From contig NZ_WBSL01000006.1 in the NCBI RefSeq assembly GCF_009377345.1, forward strand, positions 62,001 through 126,000: a DNA stretch of 64,000 bases. The letters run 5' to 3'. This stretch comes from Deinococcus terrestris (GTDB taxonomy: Bacteria; Deinococcota; Deinococci; Deinococcales; Deinococcaceae). How positions within the stretch are numbered: the stretch's first letter is position 1; the number at the start of each line of letters is the position of its first letter. A program made the position numbers and the translations under genes. The notes under the pieces are model-generated. The model worked only from the letters and a program-made list of their open reading frames with translations. It did no database searches and had not been told where the DNA came from. Positions 18,605 through 34,939 of the stretch are shown here, piece after piece.

Positions 18605-18658
18605 GCGGCAGTGTAGGGCCGAAAAGCGCCGGGCGGGTCGCTGGGTCTGACGCTCGGC

Positions 18659-18695
18659 TTGACTCTGCTCCAGGGGCAAAATCCAGACTGGAGCG
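18659..18695 (+). promoter_or_regulatory. MerR-type promoter remnant with 19-bp spacer
   Basis: TTGACT (18659-18664) and CAGACT (18684-18689) are 19 bp apart. The spacer holds the near-palindrome TGCTCC-A-GGGGCA (18667-18679). GTG 18696 follows 6 nt after the -10, the same geometry as the merR promoter at 3752. The -10 has C where T is expected. Confidence 0.55.
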
Positions 18696-18894
18696 GTGCC
18701 CCAGCCGCCCGCACCCCTTCTCAGCCTCGGCCAGTTCACAGGCCTGTCCCGGCTGTCGCCCAAGGCTCTCCGGCTCTCCGACACGCTGGGCCTGCGGCGG
18801 CCCGCCCGTGAGGTGTCCCCCTTCAGCCTGCGGGCCAGAGCGCCCGCTGGAGAGCGCCCACCCCCTGACGTGGCGAGCCAGACGGGGCTGCCCC

Positions 18895-18915
<21 letters not shown>
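18696..18915 (+). pseudogene. Decayed MerR-family regulator, frameshifted and truncated
   Basis: From GTG 18696 the frame reads a MerR head: [20 protein letters not shown], then [10 protein letters not shown]. After about 18828 homology moves to the next frame ([19 protein letters not shown], then CPSALADV), which fits the second helix and wing of MerR proteins. The remainder of the domain and any effector domain are missing, and the opposite-strand HNH gene ends at 18895. One frameshift plus a 3' deletion explains this. It is not counted as functional. Confidence 0.7.
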
Positions 18916-19458
<543 letters not shown>

Positions 19459-19526
19459 GCGGAGCATTCTAGAGCGGCCCCCCCGCGCAGATGTTGCGCC
19501 AAGTCGCTTAGGGCGGGGGCAGGAAG

Positions 19527-19645
19527 GGACCACTCACCCCCTCACTGCGCGAGGCCTCTCTCCCAGGGGAGACTCGTAGAGCGGCTTGCCGACTTGCAAA
19601 GCTCGGCAGGCAAGGGGCGCTGCGGCAGCAGCGGGGTGAGAGTCC
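19527..19645. repeat. Palindromic intergenic repeat, copy 1
   Basis: 119 bp with end arms GGACCACTCACCCC and GGGGTGAGAGTCC, and inner GCTGCGGCAGC. Its outer 35-40 bp on each side match the element at 23265-23372 almost base for base, while the middle differs. The middle contains GACTCGTAGAGCGGCTTGC, also found at 34826 and 44805. It lies between HNH and marC and has no coding signal. Confidence 0.75.
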
Positions 19646-19676
19646 TTTTACCAGCGAAAGCGCTGGGACCGGGCGC

Positions 19677-20357
19677 TCAGCCCCCCGCGTGCCACCACCC
19701 GCGCAGCGCTTCTTCTGTTCCGCCGCGCAGGAGTTCCAGCACCCCGTCGGCCACGTACTGCACAGCCAGGGCGCCCAGCAGTACCCCCAGCACGCGGGTG
19801 ACCACATGCACGCCCGTCACGCCGATCACGCGGGCGATCTGCCCGGAGAGGCGCAGGGCGAGGTAACACAGCAGCAGCACCACGAAGGTCACGAAAAAGA
19901 CCGCTGAGAGCAGCGGCAGGCTGCCGTGCGCGTCTCCGGCCAGAATCATGATGCTGGCGAGGGTGCCGGGTCCGGCGATCAGCGGAATGGCGAGCGGAAA
20001 CACGCTGATGTCCTGACGCTCCTGCGCCTCCTGTTCCTCCTCGGGGGTTTCCTTGGAGCCACTGGGGCGGGCAAACACCATGTCCAGCGCAATCAGGAAC
20101 AGCAGGATGCCCCCCGCGATCCGGAAGGCGCTGAGGCTGATGCCGAGGTGTTCCAGCAGCGCCCGGCCGAACAGCCCGAACAGCAGAATGATGACCCCGG
20201 CGACCAGCGTGGCCTTCATGGCCACCCGCCGCCGCTCGAAGCTGGGGCGGTTTCCGGCCAGCCCGATAAAGATGGGTGCGAGGCCGATCGGGTCCATCAC
20301 CACCAGCATGGTCAGGAAGGTCTGGAGACTGATGCTGGAGAGTTCCGCCACATTCAC
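19677..20357 (-). CDS. MarC/UPF0056-family membrane protein
   Basis: 226 aa, six predicted membrane segments, with the family hallmarks [17 protein letters not shown] near the N-terminus and [18 protein letters not shown] in the middle. MarC proteins are inner-membrane proteins once linked, wrongly, to multidrug resistance; their substrate is unknown. A charged loop ([18 protein letters not shown]) separates the two halves. The start is GTG 20357, 6 nt after TAGGCT. Confidence 0.92.
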   Translation of the reverse strand: MNVAELSSISLQTFLTMLVVMDPIGLAPIFIGLAGNRPSFERRRVAMKATLVAGVIILLFGLFGRALLEHLGISLSAFRIAGGILLFLIALDMVFARPSGSKETPEEEQEAQERQDISVFPLAIPLIAGPGTLASIMILAGDAHGSLPLLSAVFFVTFVVLLLCYLALRLSGQIARVIGVTGVHVVTRVLGVLLGALAVQYVADGVLELLRGGTEEALRGWWHAGG

Positions 20358-20413
20358 CCCCCCAGCCTACCGCCCGCCCCTGGGGAAGCGGACCCGGCCA
20401 GTGCCCGTACGCC

Positions 20414-21064
20414 TCAGCGCCGCACGTTGAGGGTCAGCGTGCCGGTCGCCTCGAAACTCTGTTCCCCCTTCCGCTGCACCCCGCGCACGTTCAGGGTGTA
20501 GGTGTTGGCCGGAGTGCTGGGCGAGACGGTTACCCGCAGGGGCACGGTTTCACCAGCGGCAGCCTGCGCCTGCCCGAAAGTGGCGTTTACGCCGGGCGCG
20601 GTGGTCTGGCTGCTGAACACGAAGGGGCCGGGGTGCGTCTGCGCCGAGTAGCCGCCCACCCGCGCGGTGAGGTCGAGGGTCGTGCCCGCGTCCACGGTGA
20701 GTTCGGCGACCGATTCGCTCTCACGCGACACCACCACGTACCCCCCCGCGCAGCCCGAGGCCCGCAGCACGCCGATGTCCCGCGCCCCCACCGCCAGCGC
20801 CGGGAAGAGCGAGGCCACCACCAGCCCCAGCGTCAGCGCGGCCCGGCGGGGGCGGCCCCAGTTCACGGCCGTCAGGGCCAGCCCGCCTGGTCCCAGCAGC
20901 AGCGGCGGCAACAGCGCGAGCACCGTGCGGCCCTGGCAGGGGCCGTCCAGCACGGCGAAGCCGACCCCCCGCACCAGCAGCAGCACCAGCGCCCCCAGTC
21001 CCCACCCCAGCAGGAAGGCGGGCAGGAAGAAGCGGGGGCGCGGCGCGGCGGCAGGAGCGGTCAT
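20414..21064 (-). CDS. Membrane-anchored hypothetical protein with Ig-like C-terminus
   Basis: 216 aa, not recognised. Three or four hydrophobic segments fill the first 100 residues. The rest is a beta-rich domain (VTVSPSTPANTYTLNVRGVQ) of the kind seen in NEW3-like or immunoglobulin-like folds, probably outside the membrane. Cys42 and Cys101 are the only cysteines. ATG 21064 lies 6 nt after TAGCCT. It is not in an obvious operon with marC or the Fur-family gene. Confidence 0.75.
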   Translation of the reverse strand: MTAPAAAPRPRFFLPAFLLGWGLGALVLLLVRGVGFAVLDGPCQGRTVLALLPPLLLGPGGLALTAVNWGRPRRAALTLGLVVASLFPALAVGARDIGVLRASGCAGGYVVVSRESESVAELTVDAGTTLDLTARVGGYSAQTHPGPFVFSSQTTAPGVNATFGQAQAAAGETVPLRVTVSPSTPANTYTLNVRGVQRKGEQSFEATGTLTLNVRR

Positions 21065-21105
21065 CCCGGCAGGCTAGCGCGGAGGGGGCGGGACGGTCTG
21101 CCCAG

Positions 21106-21510
21106 CTAGTCCGTGATCGGAGCCTTGGTTCCGCAGTCGGGGCACACGCCCATGAACTCCAGCCGCACGTCGGTGACCTGAAAGCCCGCGGGCAGGGCGG
21201 AGGGCGGCAGCACCGGGACGGCGGCGGCCTCCACGTCGAAGATCGCCCCGCAGCAGCGGCAGACCGCGTGGTGGTGATCGTGGCCCGCGTGCTTGTAGTC
21301 GTAGCGGGTGGCCTGCCCCGCCCGCTCGATGGTCACGACCACCCCGTCGCGTACCAAGGCGTCGAGCGTGCGGTAGACCGTGCCCAGGCTGACCTGCGGC
21401 AACGCCTCGCGCACCCGGCCATGAATCCACGCGGCGTCCGGGTGTTCGCGCGACTCGCGCAGCACCTCGATCACCGCCTGTCTCTGCCGGGTCTGCCGCA
21501 CCATCGTCAT
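21106..21510 (-). CDS. Fur-family metalloregulator (Fur/PerR/Mur type)
   Basis: 134 aa. An N-terminal winged helix (RQAVIEVLRESREHPDA, then SLGTVYRTLDALVRDG) precedes the metal-binding dimerisation domain with a His-rich site HAGHDHHHAVCRCC and a second CxxC, CPDC, forming the structural zinc site. The metal (Fe, Mn or Zn) cannot be decided; in D. radiodurans a Fur homologue acts as a manganese-uptake regulator. ATG 21510 lies 6 nt after TATCTT. It diverges from birA. Confidence 0.88.
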   Translation of the reverse strand: MTMVRQTRQRQAVIEVLRESREHPDAAWIHGRVREALPQVSLGTVYRTLDALVRDGVVVTIERAGQATRYDYKHAGHDHHHAVCRCCGAIFDVEAAAVPVLPPSALPAGFQVTDVRLEFMGVCPDCGTKAPITD

Positions 21511-21598
21511 GTCCCGAAGATAGCAAACGGCCTGAAGTGGGCCTGACGCGGGGATCACGGTTGGCCGTCGCCTCCCTGCCGCCAGGCAACCCGCCTCT

Positions 21599-21649
21599 CT
21601 GAACCCGGTTCATTGCCTTTCGTTCAGCCGATCCTCTAGAACACTGAAC
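21599..21649 (+). promoter_or_regulatory. birA promoter with possible autoregulatory dyad
   Basis: TTGCCT (21613-21618), an 18-nt spacer and TAGAAC (21637-21642) precede GTG 21650 by 7 nt. CTGAAC (21599-21604) and GTTCAG (21622-21627) form a perfect dyad with a 17-nt gap across the -35 region; CTGAAC recurs at 21644-21649. BirA proteins with an HTH repress biotin genes through widely spaced dyads. Confidence 0.45.
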
Positions 21650-22588
21650 GTGCCCGAGCGCCTTCTGCCCCTGCTGACCGACCAGCCCCAGTCCGGGGAC
21701 GCCCTGGGAGCGCGGCTGGGGGTGAACCGGGTCACCGTGAACACGCTGGCGCGGCGGCTGGAGGGGGAGGGGGTGCCCGTGGTCACTGGCCGCGCCGGGT
21801 ACGCCCTCGCGCCCGGCACGCCCGCGCCGGGGCTGGTGGCCGTCTCCGGCACCTTCGGGCGGGCGCTGCGCTACCGGGGCACCCTGGGCAGCACCCAGGA
21901 TGAGGCGCGGGCGTGGGCGGATGACCCTGGAGGCCCCGCTCCGCACGGCGCGGTGGTCGTGGCCGAGCGGCAGACCGCCGGGCGCGGGCGGCGGGGCCGG
22001 ACCTGGGACACGCCGCACGGCACCCTGGTCTTCAGCGTGCTTTTGCACGGGCCGCTGCCCCTGCCTGACCTCGCCCTCATGCCGCTGGCTGCCGGGGTCG
22101 CGCTGCACGCGGCCTGCGAGGTCGGCGGACTGAAGTGGCCCAACGACCTGCTCGCGCCGGATGGCCGCAAGCTCGCCGGAATTCTGCTGGAGGCCGACCT
22201 GCGGGGCGAGGAAGCCCGCCGGGCGGTGCTCGGCCTCGGCGTGAACGTGGCCGCCGCCCCGCCCGGCGCCGCCGGGCTGCACGAGTTCCGGCCGGGGCTG
22301 ACCCGCGCCGCGCTGCTCTCGCGCCTGCTGGCCGAGCTGGAGCGCTGGCTCTCAGCCCCGCCGGACGAGGTGCTCGCCGCGTGGCGCCGCTCCAACCTCA
22401 CCCTGGGCCGCGAGGTCCGGGTCAAGGCGGCGCGGGGCGAGGTGTCGGGCACCGCCCTCGATCTGGACGCGGGGGGCAGCCTCCTCGTCCGCCTTCCTGG
22501 CGGCTCCACCGTCCCTGTCCACGCGGGCGACGTGCAACTCGTCGGTTCCCTTCAAGCCCCTTCCCGTCCCCAGGAGGACACCCCATGA
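21650..22588 (+). CDS. birA: BirA, biotin-protein ligase with repressor HTH
   Basis: 312 aa. The N-terminal winged helix (about 1-60, GARLGVNRVTVNTLARRLE) is joined to a BPL catalytic domain with the biotinyl-AMP loop GRGRRGRTW and the KWPNDLL motif, then a C-terminal cap. It activates biotin and attaches it to carboxylase BCCP; with its HTH it probably represses the biotin genes too. GTG 21650 is the start. Its TGA overlaps the bioY ATG (ATGA), placing ligase and transporter in one operon. Confidence 0.93.
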   Translation: MPERLLPLLTDQPQSGDALGARLGVNRVTVNTLARRLEGEGVPVVTGRAGYALAPGTPAPGLVAVSGTFGRALRYRGTLGSTQDEARAWADDPGGPAPHGAVVVAERQTAGRGRRGRTWDTPHGTLVFSVLLHGPLPLPDLALMPLAAGVALHAACEVGGLKWPNDLLAPDGRKLAGILLEADLRGEEARRAVLGLGVNVAAAPPGAAGLHEFRPGLTRAALLSRLLAELERWLSAPPDEVLAAWRRSNLTLGREVRVKAARGEVSGTALDLDAGGSLLVRLPGGSTVPVHAGDVQLVGSLQAPSRPQEDTP

Positions 22589-23172
22589 CTCAACTTGCTC
22601 ATCCCACCCTCGCCCGCACGCTCGTGCCCCGCTCCAGCCTCGTCCGTGACGCCGCGCTCGTCCTCGGGGGCGCGGCCCTCGTCGCCCTCGTCGCGCAGGT
22701 CGAGATTCCCCTGCGGCCCGTGCCGGTCACCCTCCAGACCCTGGCGGTGCTGCTGGTGGGCGCGGCGCTGGGCTGGAAACGGGGCTTCGCGGCGCTCGCG
22801 GTCTACCTGGTGGCGGGTGCGGCGGGCCTGCCCGTGTTCTCCGGCGGCACCGGCACCCTCCTGAATGCTGAGGGCGCCCTGCGCCCCAGCCTCGGCTTTC
22901 TGCTGAGCTACCCCTTTGCCGCCGCGCTGGTGGGCGGGCTGGTGCAGCGCTACGCCCTGGACCGCCAGCCCGCCGGGGCTGCCCTCGCCATGCTCGCGGC
23001 CAGTGGGGTGATCTACGCCTTCGGCCTGACCGGTCTGGGGCTGCTCACGGGGCTGAGGGGAGAAGCCCTGCTGACGGCGGGCCTGACCCCCTTCCTGGTC
23101 GGGGACGCCCTCAAGATCGGCCTCGCGGCGCTGCTGCTGCCGGGAGCGTGGGCGCTGGTGCGGCGGCGCTGA
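22585..23172 (+). CDS. bioY: BioY biotin transporter
   Basis: 195 aa, six membrane segments, S component of an ECF-type importer. Family features: PLRPVPVTLQTLAVLLVGA, then GAAGLPVFSGGTG. ATG 22585 has AGGAGG 7 nt upstream inside birA, and the two genes overlap by 4 nt. Coupling of uptake with ligase suggests reliance on external biotin; no biotin-synthesis genes are in the window. Some BioY proteins work without the EcfT/A modules. Confidence 0.92.
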   Translation: MTQLAHPTLARTLVPRSSLVRDAALVLGGAALVALVAQVEIPLRPVPVTLQTLAVLLVGAALGWKRGFAALAVYLVAGAAGLPVFSGGTGTLLNAEGALRPSLGFLLSYPFAAALVGGLVQRYALDRQPAGAALAMLAASGVIYAFGLTGLGLLTGLRGEALLTAGLTPFLVGDALKIGLAALLLPGAWALVRRR

Positions 23173-23204
23173 GCTGAAGGAAGGCTGCGCTGAGGGAAGT
23201 TGGG

Positions 23205-23243
23205 AAGGGCGGGCGGCTCCGGGGGAGGGAGGCCCGCCTTTTT
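23205..23243 (+). terminator. Terminator of birA-bioY
   Basis: GGCGGGC (23208-23214) pairs with GCCCGCC (23232-23238), followed by five T. Confidence 0.75.
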
Positions 23244-23264
23244 GCTGGGCTGCTGGCGAGGAGA

Positions 23265-23372
23265 GACCCCTCACCCCCTCGCTGTGCGAGGCCCCTCTCC
23301 CCCTGGGAGAGGGGACGAAAAACCCCTCTCCGAGTGGAGAGGGGTGCTGCGGCAGCAGCGGGGTGAGGGGTC
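23265..23372. repeat. Palindromic intergenic repeat, copy 2
   Basis: 108 bp with perfect 13-bp terminal arms GACCCCTCACCCC / GGGGTGAGGGGTC, an internal CCCCTCTC.../...GAGAGGGG hairpin and GCTGCGGCAGC. Both ends match copy 1 at 19527-19645. It fills the gap between the convergent bioY and GH2 genes and could also act as a terminator. Confidence 0.78.
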
Positions 23373-23376
23373 CTTC

Positions 23377-25242
23377 CTACGCTTCCGCCTCCTCCACTAC
23401 GCGGTGGGGGGCCAGCGTGTCCTGACGCTTGCGCCAGCGGGCCGAGTGGCCGAAGGGGTTGGAGAGGGGGTCCACGGCCATCTCGCGGGCGGTGCGGGGT
23501 CCCTGGGTGCTGCGGGCGAGCGTGCGCAGGTCGGCCTTGGGGCGGCGGTCCTCGTACAGCAGGCCGTTTTTCTCCTGGAAGGTGTCGGCGAGCTGGGTGT
23601 AACAGAAGCCCGAGAGCCCCTCGCAGGAGTGGATCACCGAGAGCAGCAGCGAGTAGTCGCTCAGAAAGGCCGTCTCGCTCTGCGACTGGCTGTAGCCCCA
23701 GCCGCTCTGGCGTCCCGGAATGTACGCGATGCCGCCGAACTCGGAGAGGATCACGGGCAGCCCGGCTTCGGGGAGGTGGCCCAGCGTGAGCAGGCGGTCG
23801 GCGGGCTGCTGGTGTTCGAGGGTCTGGTGGGTGCTCTCGGAAGTCCCGTAGCGGCGCCGCAGCATCTCGGGGTCGTCGGCATAGTCGTGGATGGTGAGTA
23901 GGTCGGTGGCGGTGTGCTCCCAGCCGTCGTTACCAATCACCGGGCGGCCCGGGTCCAGCGTCTTGGTGAGGTGGTAGAGCGCCCGCACGTAGTCGCGGTG
24001 GGCGGGGTTGTTGGGCAGGTCGGGCACCCCCCACGACTCGTTGAAGGGCACCCACGCCACGATGCAGGGGTGCGACATGTCGCGCTCCAGCACTTCCAGC
24101 CACTCGCGCGTGAGCCTACCGACCGCCTCGGGCGTGAAGCGGTAGGGGCTGGGCATCTCCTCCCACACCAGCAGGCCCAGCACGTCGCACCAGTACAGCC
24201 AGCGGGGGTTCTCGATCTTCTGGTGCTTGCGGGCACCGTTGAAGCCGAGTTGCCGCGCCAGCTCCACGTCGCGGCGCAGCTCCTCGTCGGTGGCGGCGAG
24301 CAGACCTTCCGGCCAGTAGCCCTGGTCCAGCACCATCCGCAGGTAGTAGGGCCGCCCGTTGAGCAGGAAGCGGTTGCCGGAGACGCCCACCGACCGCAGC
24401 GCCGTATAGCTCTGCACCCGGTCGAGCAGCACCTCGCCGCGCCACAGCTCCACCACGGCCCCCAGCAGTTGCGGGTGCCCCGGACTCCACAGCAGTTCGT
24501 TGCGGAAGTCGTCGATGCCGGGGTCGGCCAGCGAGAGCTGCCGGGCCATGTGGCTATGGGTCGCGGCGTAGCGGTCGTCGATCAGCAGTTCGTCGCCGCG
24601 CCACAGCCGCACCCGCAGGGTCAGGTCCGGCCCCAGCTCCCCGCTGATGATCGCCCGCACCCCGATCTGCCAGCGCTGCATGTCGCTGGTCCAGGTCAGG
24701 CGCTCCAGGTAGGTGTCCGGCACCGGCTCCAGCCACACGGGTTGCCAGATGCCGGTCGTGCGGGGATACCAGATCGAGTGCGGCTCGCGCTGCCAGTCCT
24801 GCTTGCCGCGCGGCTGGGTCAGGTCGTGGGGGTCGTCCTCGGCCCGCACCACGATCTCCAGGGTGGGGCTGAAGGCCGCCTGCCGGGTCACCTCCGCCGT
24901 GAAGGGCGTGTGCCCCCCCTCATGCTCGGCCACCAGCTCGCCGTTAACCCACACGCGGGCGCGGTAGTCCACCGCCCCGAAGTGCAGCAGCAGCCTTCCG
25001 ACCCGCTCGTGGGTGTCCAGCGTCACCGTGCGGCCGTACCACACCACCCGGTGAAAGCCCTCATCGTGAATCCCGCTGCGTTGGCTCTCGGGCGGGTAGG
25101 GCACCACGATCTCGCGGTCGAAAATCACTTCCTCGGGGTGCGACCACTGCGCGGCGTCGTCAAAAGCAAAGCGCCACGAACCGCTCAGGTCGCGCCAGTG
25201 CTCGCGCTCCAGCAGCGGGGTGGGGTGGGTGGAATAGGGCAC
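23377..25242 (-). CDS. Glycoside hydrolase family 2 (beta-galactosidase/glucuronidase type)
   Basis: 621 aa. A sugar-binding jelly-roll ([19 protein letters not shown]) and Ig-like domain precede a TIM barrel with acid/base Glu in VPFNESWG and nucleophile Glu in VILSEFGG. The layout matches the short GH2 enzymes that open with a beta-glucuronidase-like fold; the sugar cannot be told. No signal peptide, so it acts on imported oligosaccharides. GTG 25242 has AGGAG 7 nt upstream; the upstream open frame is unsupported. It ends 5 nt from the palindromic repeat. Confidence 0.9.
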   Translation of the reverse strand: MPYSTHPTPLLEREHWRDLSGSWRFAFDDAAQWSHPEEVIFDREIVVPYPPESQRSGIHDEGFHRVVWYGRTVTLDTHERVGRLLLHFGAVDYRARVWVNGELVAEHEGGHTPFTAEVTRQAAFSPTLEIVVRAEDDPHDLTQPRGKQDWQREPHSIWYPRTTGIWQPVWLEPVPDTYLERLTWTSDMQRWQIGVRAIISGELGPDLTLRVRLWRGDELLIDDRYAATHSHMARQLSLADPGIDDFRNELLWSPGHPQLLGAVVELWRGEVLLDRVQSYTALRSVGVSGNRFLLNGRPYYLRMVLDQGYWPEGLLAATDEELRRDVELARQLGFNGARKHQKIENPRWLYWCDVLGLLVWEEMPSPYRFTPEAVGRLTREWLEVLERDMSHPCIVAWVPFNESWGVPDLPNNPAHRDYVRALYHLTKTLDPGRPVIGNDGWEHTATDLLTIHDYADDPEMLRRRYGTSESTHQTLEHQQPADRLLTLGHLPEAGLPVILSEFGGIAYIPGRQSGWGYSQSQSETAFLSDYSLLLSVIHSCEGLSGFCYTQLADTFQEKNGLLYEDRRPKADLRTLARSTQGPRTAREMAVDPLSNPFGHSARWRKRQDTLAPHRVVEEAEA

Positions 25243-25364
25243 GCGGGAACTCCTGGGGTGGGGGAGCGGGGGCAGGGCCGGTGGGCGGACAGATGAGAGA
25301 TGGTCCACGCTACACGGTCTGGCGTGAGGGAGTAGGGGATGGGTTACGGGGTGGGCGAGCCACG

Positions 25365-25395
25365 AAAAAGCCCCACCTTCACTCGGGTGGGGGCT
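25365..25395 (-). terminator. Leftward hairpin with T-run
   Basis: AGCCCCCACCC / GGTGGGGCT stem followed leftward by TTTTT (25365-25369). It lies downstream of recA and upstream of the GH2 gene, as a second barrier behind the recA terminator. Confidence 0.7.
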
Positions 25396-25485
25396 TCGTC
25401 TTGGGGCGGGTTGTGGGTGTGCTCCCGTGCGGAGACCCCGCCCGAAGGATGGCCCCAGTGTGGCCGCCCGGCCCCAGCGGGGGCA

Positions 25486-25503
25486 TCCGCCGAAAGGGGG
25501 AGG
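25486..25503. repeat. Short intergenic repeat, copy 1
   Basis: TCCGCCGAAAGGGGGAGG occurs here and again at 42939-42956, both in gaps, with similar GC-rich flanks. Probably a fragment of a Deinococcus small-repeat family. Confidence 0.55.
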
Positions 25504-25538
25504 AGCGGGTAGGGGAGATGGCGGGGCACCTCCCCACG

Positions 25539-25573
25539 CAAAACGCCCCCACCCGACTTCCGGGCAGGGGCGC
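25539..25573 (-). terminator. Terminator of the recA operon
   Basis: Read leftward: CGCCCCTGCCCG, a short loop, then CGGGTGGGGGCG and TTTTGC, 21 nt after the recA stop. Confidence 0.8.
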
Positions 25574-25593
25574 TGACGGCGAATGCTGTCGGC

Positions 25594-28620
<3,027 letters not shown>

Positions 28621-28749
28621 CAACCTCGGCTGAGTATAGGCGATAGCGAAGCTGTATACCAGGGGGATCACGGCCCGAGTGTAGGGGGTAGCAGGCGGGA
28701 ACTGCGGGAGTATGGCCCCCATCTCCGTGCGGGGGTCATAGTGGAGACC

Positions 28750-30135
28750 GTGACGACGACTCCAGCTTCGACGGGCGGGTTCCTCGACCGCTACTTCGGC
28801 ATTCGGGCGGCGGGCAGCACGGTGGGCACCGAGGTGCGGGCGGGCCTCACCACCTTTCTGACCATGAGCTATGTGCTGTTCGTAAATCCGCAGATTCTCA
28901 GCACGGCGATCCAGGTCCCGAACGCCTTCGTGCAACTGCTGATGACCACCGCCATCGCCGCCGCGTTCGGTTCGCTGGCGATGGGGCTGGTGGCGAAGTA
29001 CCCCTTCGCGCAGGCCCCCGGCATGGGCCTGAACGCCTTTTTCGCCTTCACGGTGGTGGGCGGGCTGGGCGTGCCGTGGCAGACGGCACTGGGGGCGGTG
29101 TTCATCTCCGGCGTGCTGTTCGTGCTGCTCAGCGTGCTCGGCGCCCGGCAGGCCATCGTGCGGGCGATTCCCAATGTGCTGAAGTTCTCCATCACGGCGG
29201 GGATCGGGGCCTTTCTCGCCTTTATCGGGTTGCGGAATGCCGGGATCGTGGTGGCGAACGAGGCCACCCTGGTCGGCCTGGGCCGCCTGACTGCCGCGCC
29301 ATCGGTGGTGGCGCTCACTGGACTCGTCATCACGGCGGCGCTGCTGGCCCGGCGGGTCAAGGGGGCGATCCTGTGGGGCATCCTGGCGGCGACCGTGCTC
29401 GCCATCGCGCTTCAGCTTCCGGTGTACGTGGGGGCGAACGGGCAGTCGGTGCCCTTCAGCGGCTTTACCGGGCGCTTCCTGGGCATCTTCGACACCCCGG
29501 TGTGGCCCGCCTCGCTCGTCGGGCAGCTCGACATCACGGGGGCGCTGGGGCTGGGGCTGCTGAGCGTGGTCTTCACCTTCTTCTTCGTGGACTTCTTCGA
29601 CGCGACCGGAACCCTGACGGGGCTGGCGCAAAAGGCGGGGTACCTCAACGAGCAGGGCGACATGCCCCGCGCCCGCCGGGTCTTTGCGATGGACGGCCTC
29701 GCGGCGATGTTCGGGGCCTTGATGGGCACCTCGACCACCACCGCCTACGTGGAGTCGGCGTCGGGCATCGAGGACGGGGGCCGCACCGGGCTGACCGCCG
29801 TGGTGGTGGGGGTGCTGTTTCTTCTCGCCATGTTCCTGTGGCCGCTGGCGAGCGCGATTCCCGCCGCCGCGACCGCCCCCGCGCTGATTCTGGTCGGGGC
29901 GCTGATGCTGGAGGGCCTGCGCCACGTGAACTGGGACGACGTGACCGAGAGCATCCCGGCTTTCCTGACCATCATCGCCATGCCGCTGACCTTTTCCATC
30001 GCCAATGGGGTGAGCTGGGGGGTGATCAGCCTGTGCGGAATCAAGCTGCTGTCGGGCCGGGGCCGCGAGGTGCATCCCATCCTGTACGGGGTGGCGGCGC
30101 TGCTGCTGGCGCGGTACATCTGGCTGGCGGAGTAG
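28750..30135 (+). CDS. NCS2-family purine permease (AzgA/PbuG type)
   Basis: 461 aa, 12-14 membrane segments. The N-terminal signature GTEVRAGLTTFLTMSYVLFV and QAPGMGLNAFF are those of hypoxanthine/guanine permeases of the AzgA branch; FFVDFFDATGTLTGLA and GTSTTTAYVESASGIEDGGR carry the conserved substrate-site residues. It imports purine bases with protons. GTG 28750 lies 7 nt after CATAGT (28737-28742); GTG 28741, three codons upstream, is the alternative. It diverges from cinA. Confidence 0.92.
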   Translation: MTTTPASTGGFLDRYFGIRAAGSTVGTEVRAGLTTFLTMSYVLFVNPQILSTAIQVPNAFVQLLMTTAIAAAFGSLAMGLVAKYPFAQAPGMGLNAFFAFTVVGGLGVPWQTALGAVFISGVLFVLLSVLGARQAIVRAIPNVLKFSITAGIGAFLAFIGLRNAGIVVANEATLVGLGRLTAAPSVVALTGLVITAALLARRVKGAILWGILAATVLAIALQLPVYVGANGQSVPFSGFTGRFLGIFDTPVWPASLVGQLDITGALGLGLLSVVFTFFFVDFFDATGTLTGLAQKAGYLNEQGDMPRARRVFAMDGLAAMFGALMGTSTTTAYVESASGIEDGGRTGLTAVVVGVLFLLAMFLWPLASAIPAAATAPALILVGALMLEGLRHVNWDDVTESIPAFLTIIAMPLTFSIANGVSWGVISLCGIKLLSGRGREVHPILYGVAALLLARYIWLAE

Positions 30136-30150
30136 GGGTGGCGGGAACGG

Positions 30151-30178
30151 AAGGGGCGTCCGGAGGGGCGCCTTTTTC
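30151..30178 (+). terminator. Terminator of the purine permease gene
   Basis: An imperfect AAGGGGCG / CGCCTT hairpin runs into five T, 16 nt after the stop. Confidence 0.6.
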
Positions 30179-30233
30179 GCGTGTGGTTGGACGGAACCTG
30201 CCCCCCCTCACCCCCTGGCCGCGACCTCACGGC

Positions 30234-30245
30234 TACACTGATTGA
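30234..30245 (+). promoter_or_regulatory. -10 box upstream of dnaX and its leader ORF
   Basis: TACACT (30234-30239) lies 6 nt before GTG 30246, matching the leaderless pattern of the window, and 117 nt before the dnaX ATG. Confidence 0.6.
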
Positions 30246-30355
30246 GTGAAGGGCACAGAAGCGGGGCGCGGCGTGAGGTGGACCGAAAAATCTCGGTGGG
30301 GACGGCGGTTCGGCTGTCCTGACCTCGCCTGCTCTGCTCGCCCGGAGGGGCCAGC

Positions 30356-30359
<4 letters not shown>
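30246..30359 (+). CDS. Possible 37-aa leaderless leader ORF coupled to dnaX
   Basis: GTG 30246 follows TACACT by 6 nt and the frame is open for 37 codons until a TGA that overlaps the dnaX ATG (ATGA, 30356-30359). The peptide is basic and Trp/Arg-rich (VKGTEAGRGVRWTEK at the start). The same stretch can fold two hairpins: ACCGA/TCGGT (30282-30297) and GGACGGC/GCTGTCC (30300-30319). It may be a coupled leader peptide, or simply a structured 5' UTR. No homologue is recognised. Confidence 0.4.
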
Positions 30360-32650
<2,291 letters not shown>

Positions 32651-32711
32651 CACCGCGGGTGCCACCTTCACCCGCCTGCCCCGGCCCCTGCGCTACGCTG
32701 CGAGGCACACC

Positions 32712-34499
<1,788 letters not shown>

Positions 34500-34926
34500 G
34501 GGACAGGGGACCTTGATTCGGTCTGCCCCTCCCCCCAGCCCCCTCTGCGGCGCAGCTCTCTGAGTCCCCGGAGGGAAGGGGGAGTAGCGCTGCGCTAGGC
34601 AAAGGTCGTCCCCCCATCCCCTTGCTTGGCCCGCCCCGTCCCCGTTCCCCCTTCCACGCCATCCTGCCGCCCAACCGAATGCCTCGGCGCGTCCGCGCCG
34701 AACGGCTCGTCTGCCTGGAACGTGGACTTGAGGTGTGGGGACGTTGAGATCGGCGGACACGGGAAAAAGAGAGCTTAAGCAGGGGCGGATCAGGGTCTGT
34801 CCTTTCCCCTTGTGTGAGAGGATGGGACTCGTAGAGCGGCGGAGCAGAGGGGGACCGCCCGCGCCGCTTGCCCCCTCCGGCACCCTCGCCCCCCGGACTC
34901 CAGCCGACGCCACCCCCCACCCCCGC
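34500..34926. other. Long intergenic region with repeat fragments
   Basis: A 440-bp gap without coding signal. 34507-34614 is palindrome-like: GGGGACCTT and AAAGGTCGTCCCC flank CCCCTCTGCGGCGCAGC and AGCGCTGCGCT. It resembles, but does not match, the elements at 19.5 and 23.3 kb. GACTCGTAGAGCGGC (34826-34840) is shared with 19571 and 44805. The right end holds the promoter of the flavin reductase. Confidence 0.55.
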
Positions 34927-34939
34927 TACACTCACCCCC
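34927..34939 (+). promoter_or_regulatory. Leaderless -10 box of the flavin reductase
   Basis: TACACT (34927-34932) ends 7 nt before ATG 34940. Confidence 0.55.

Noticed and set aside
30240..30355. SRP/4.5S RNA gene upstream of dnaX, as in some Firmicutes
   Set aside because: The conserved GGAAGG...AGCA core of SRP RNA is absent; only two short hairpins are present.
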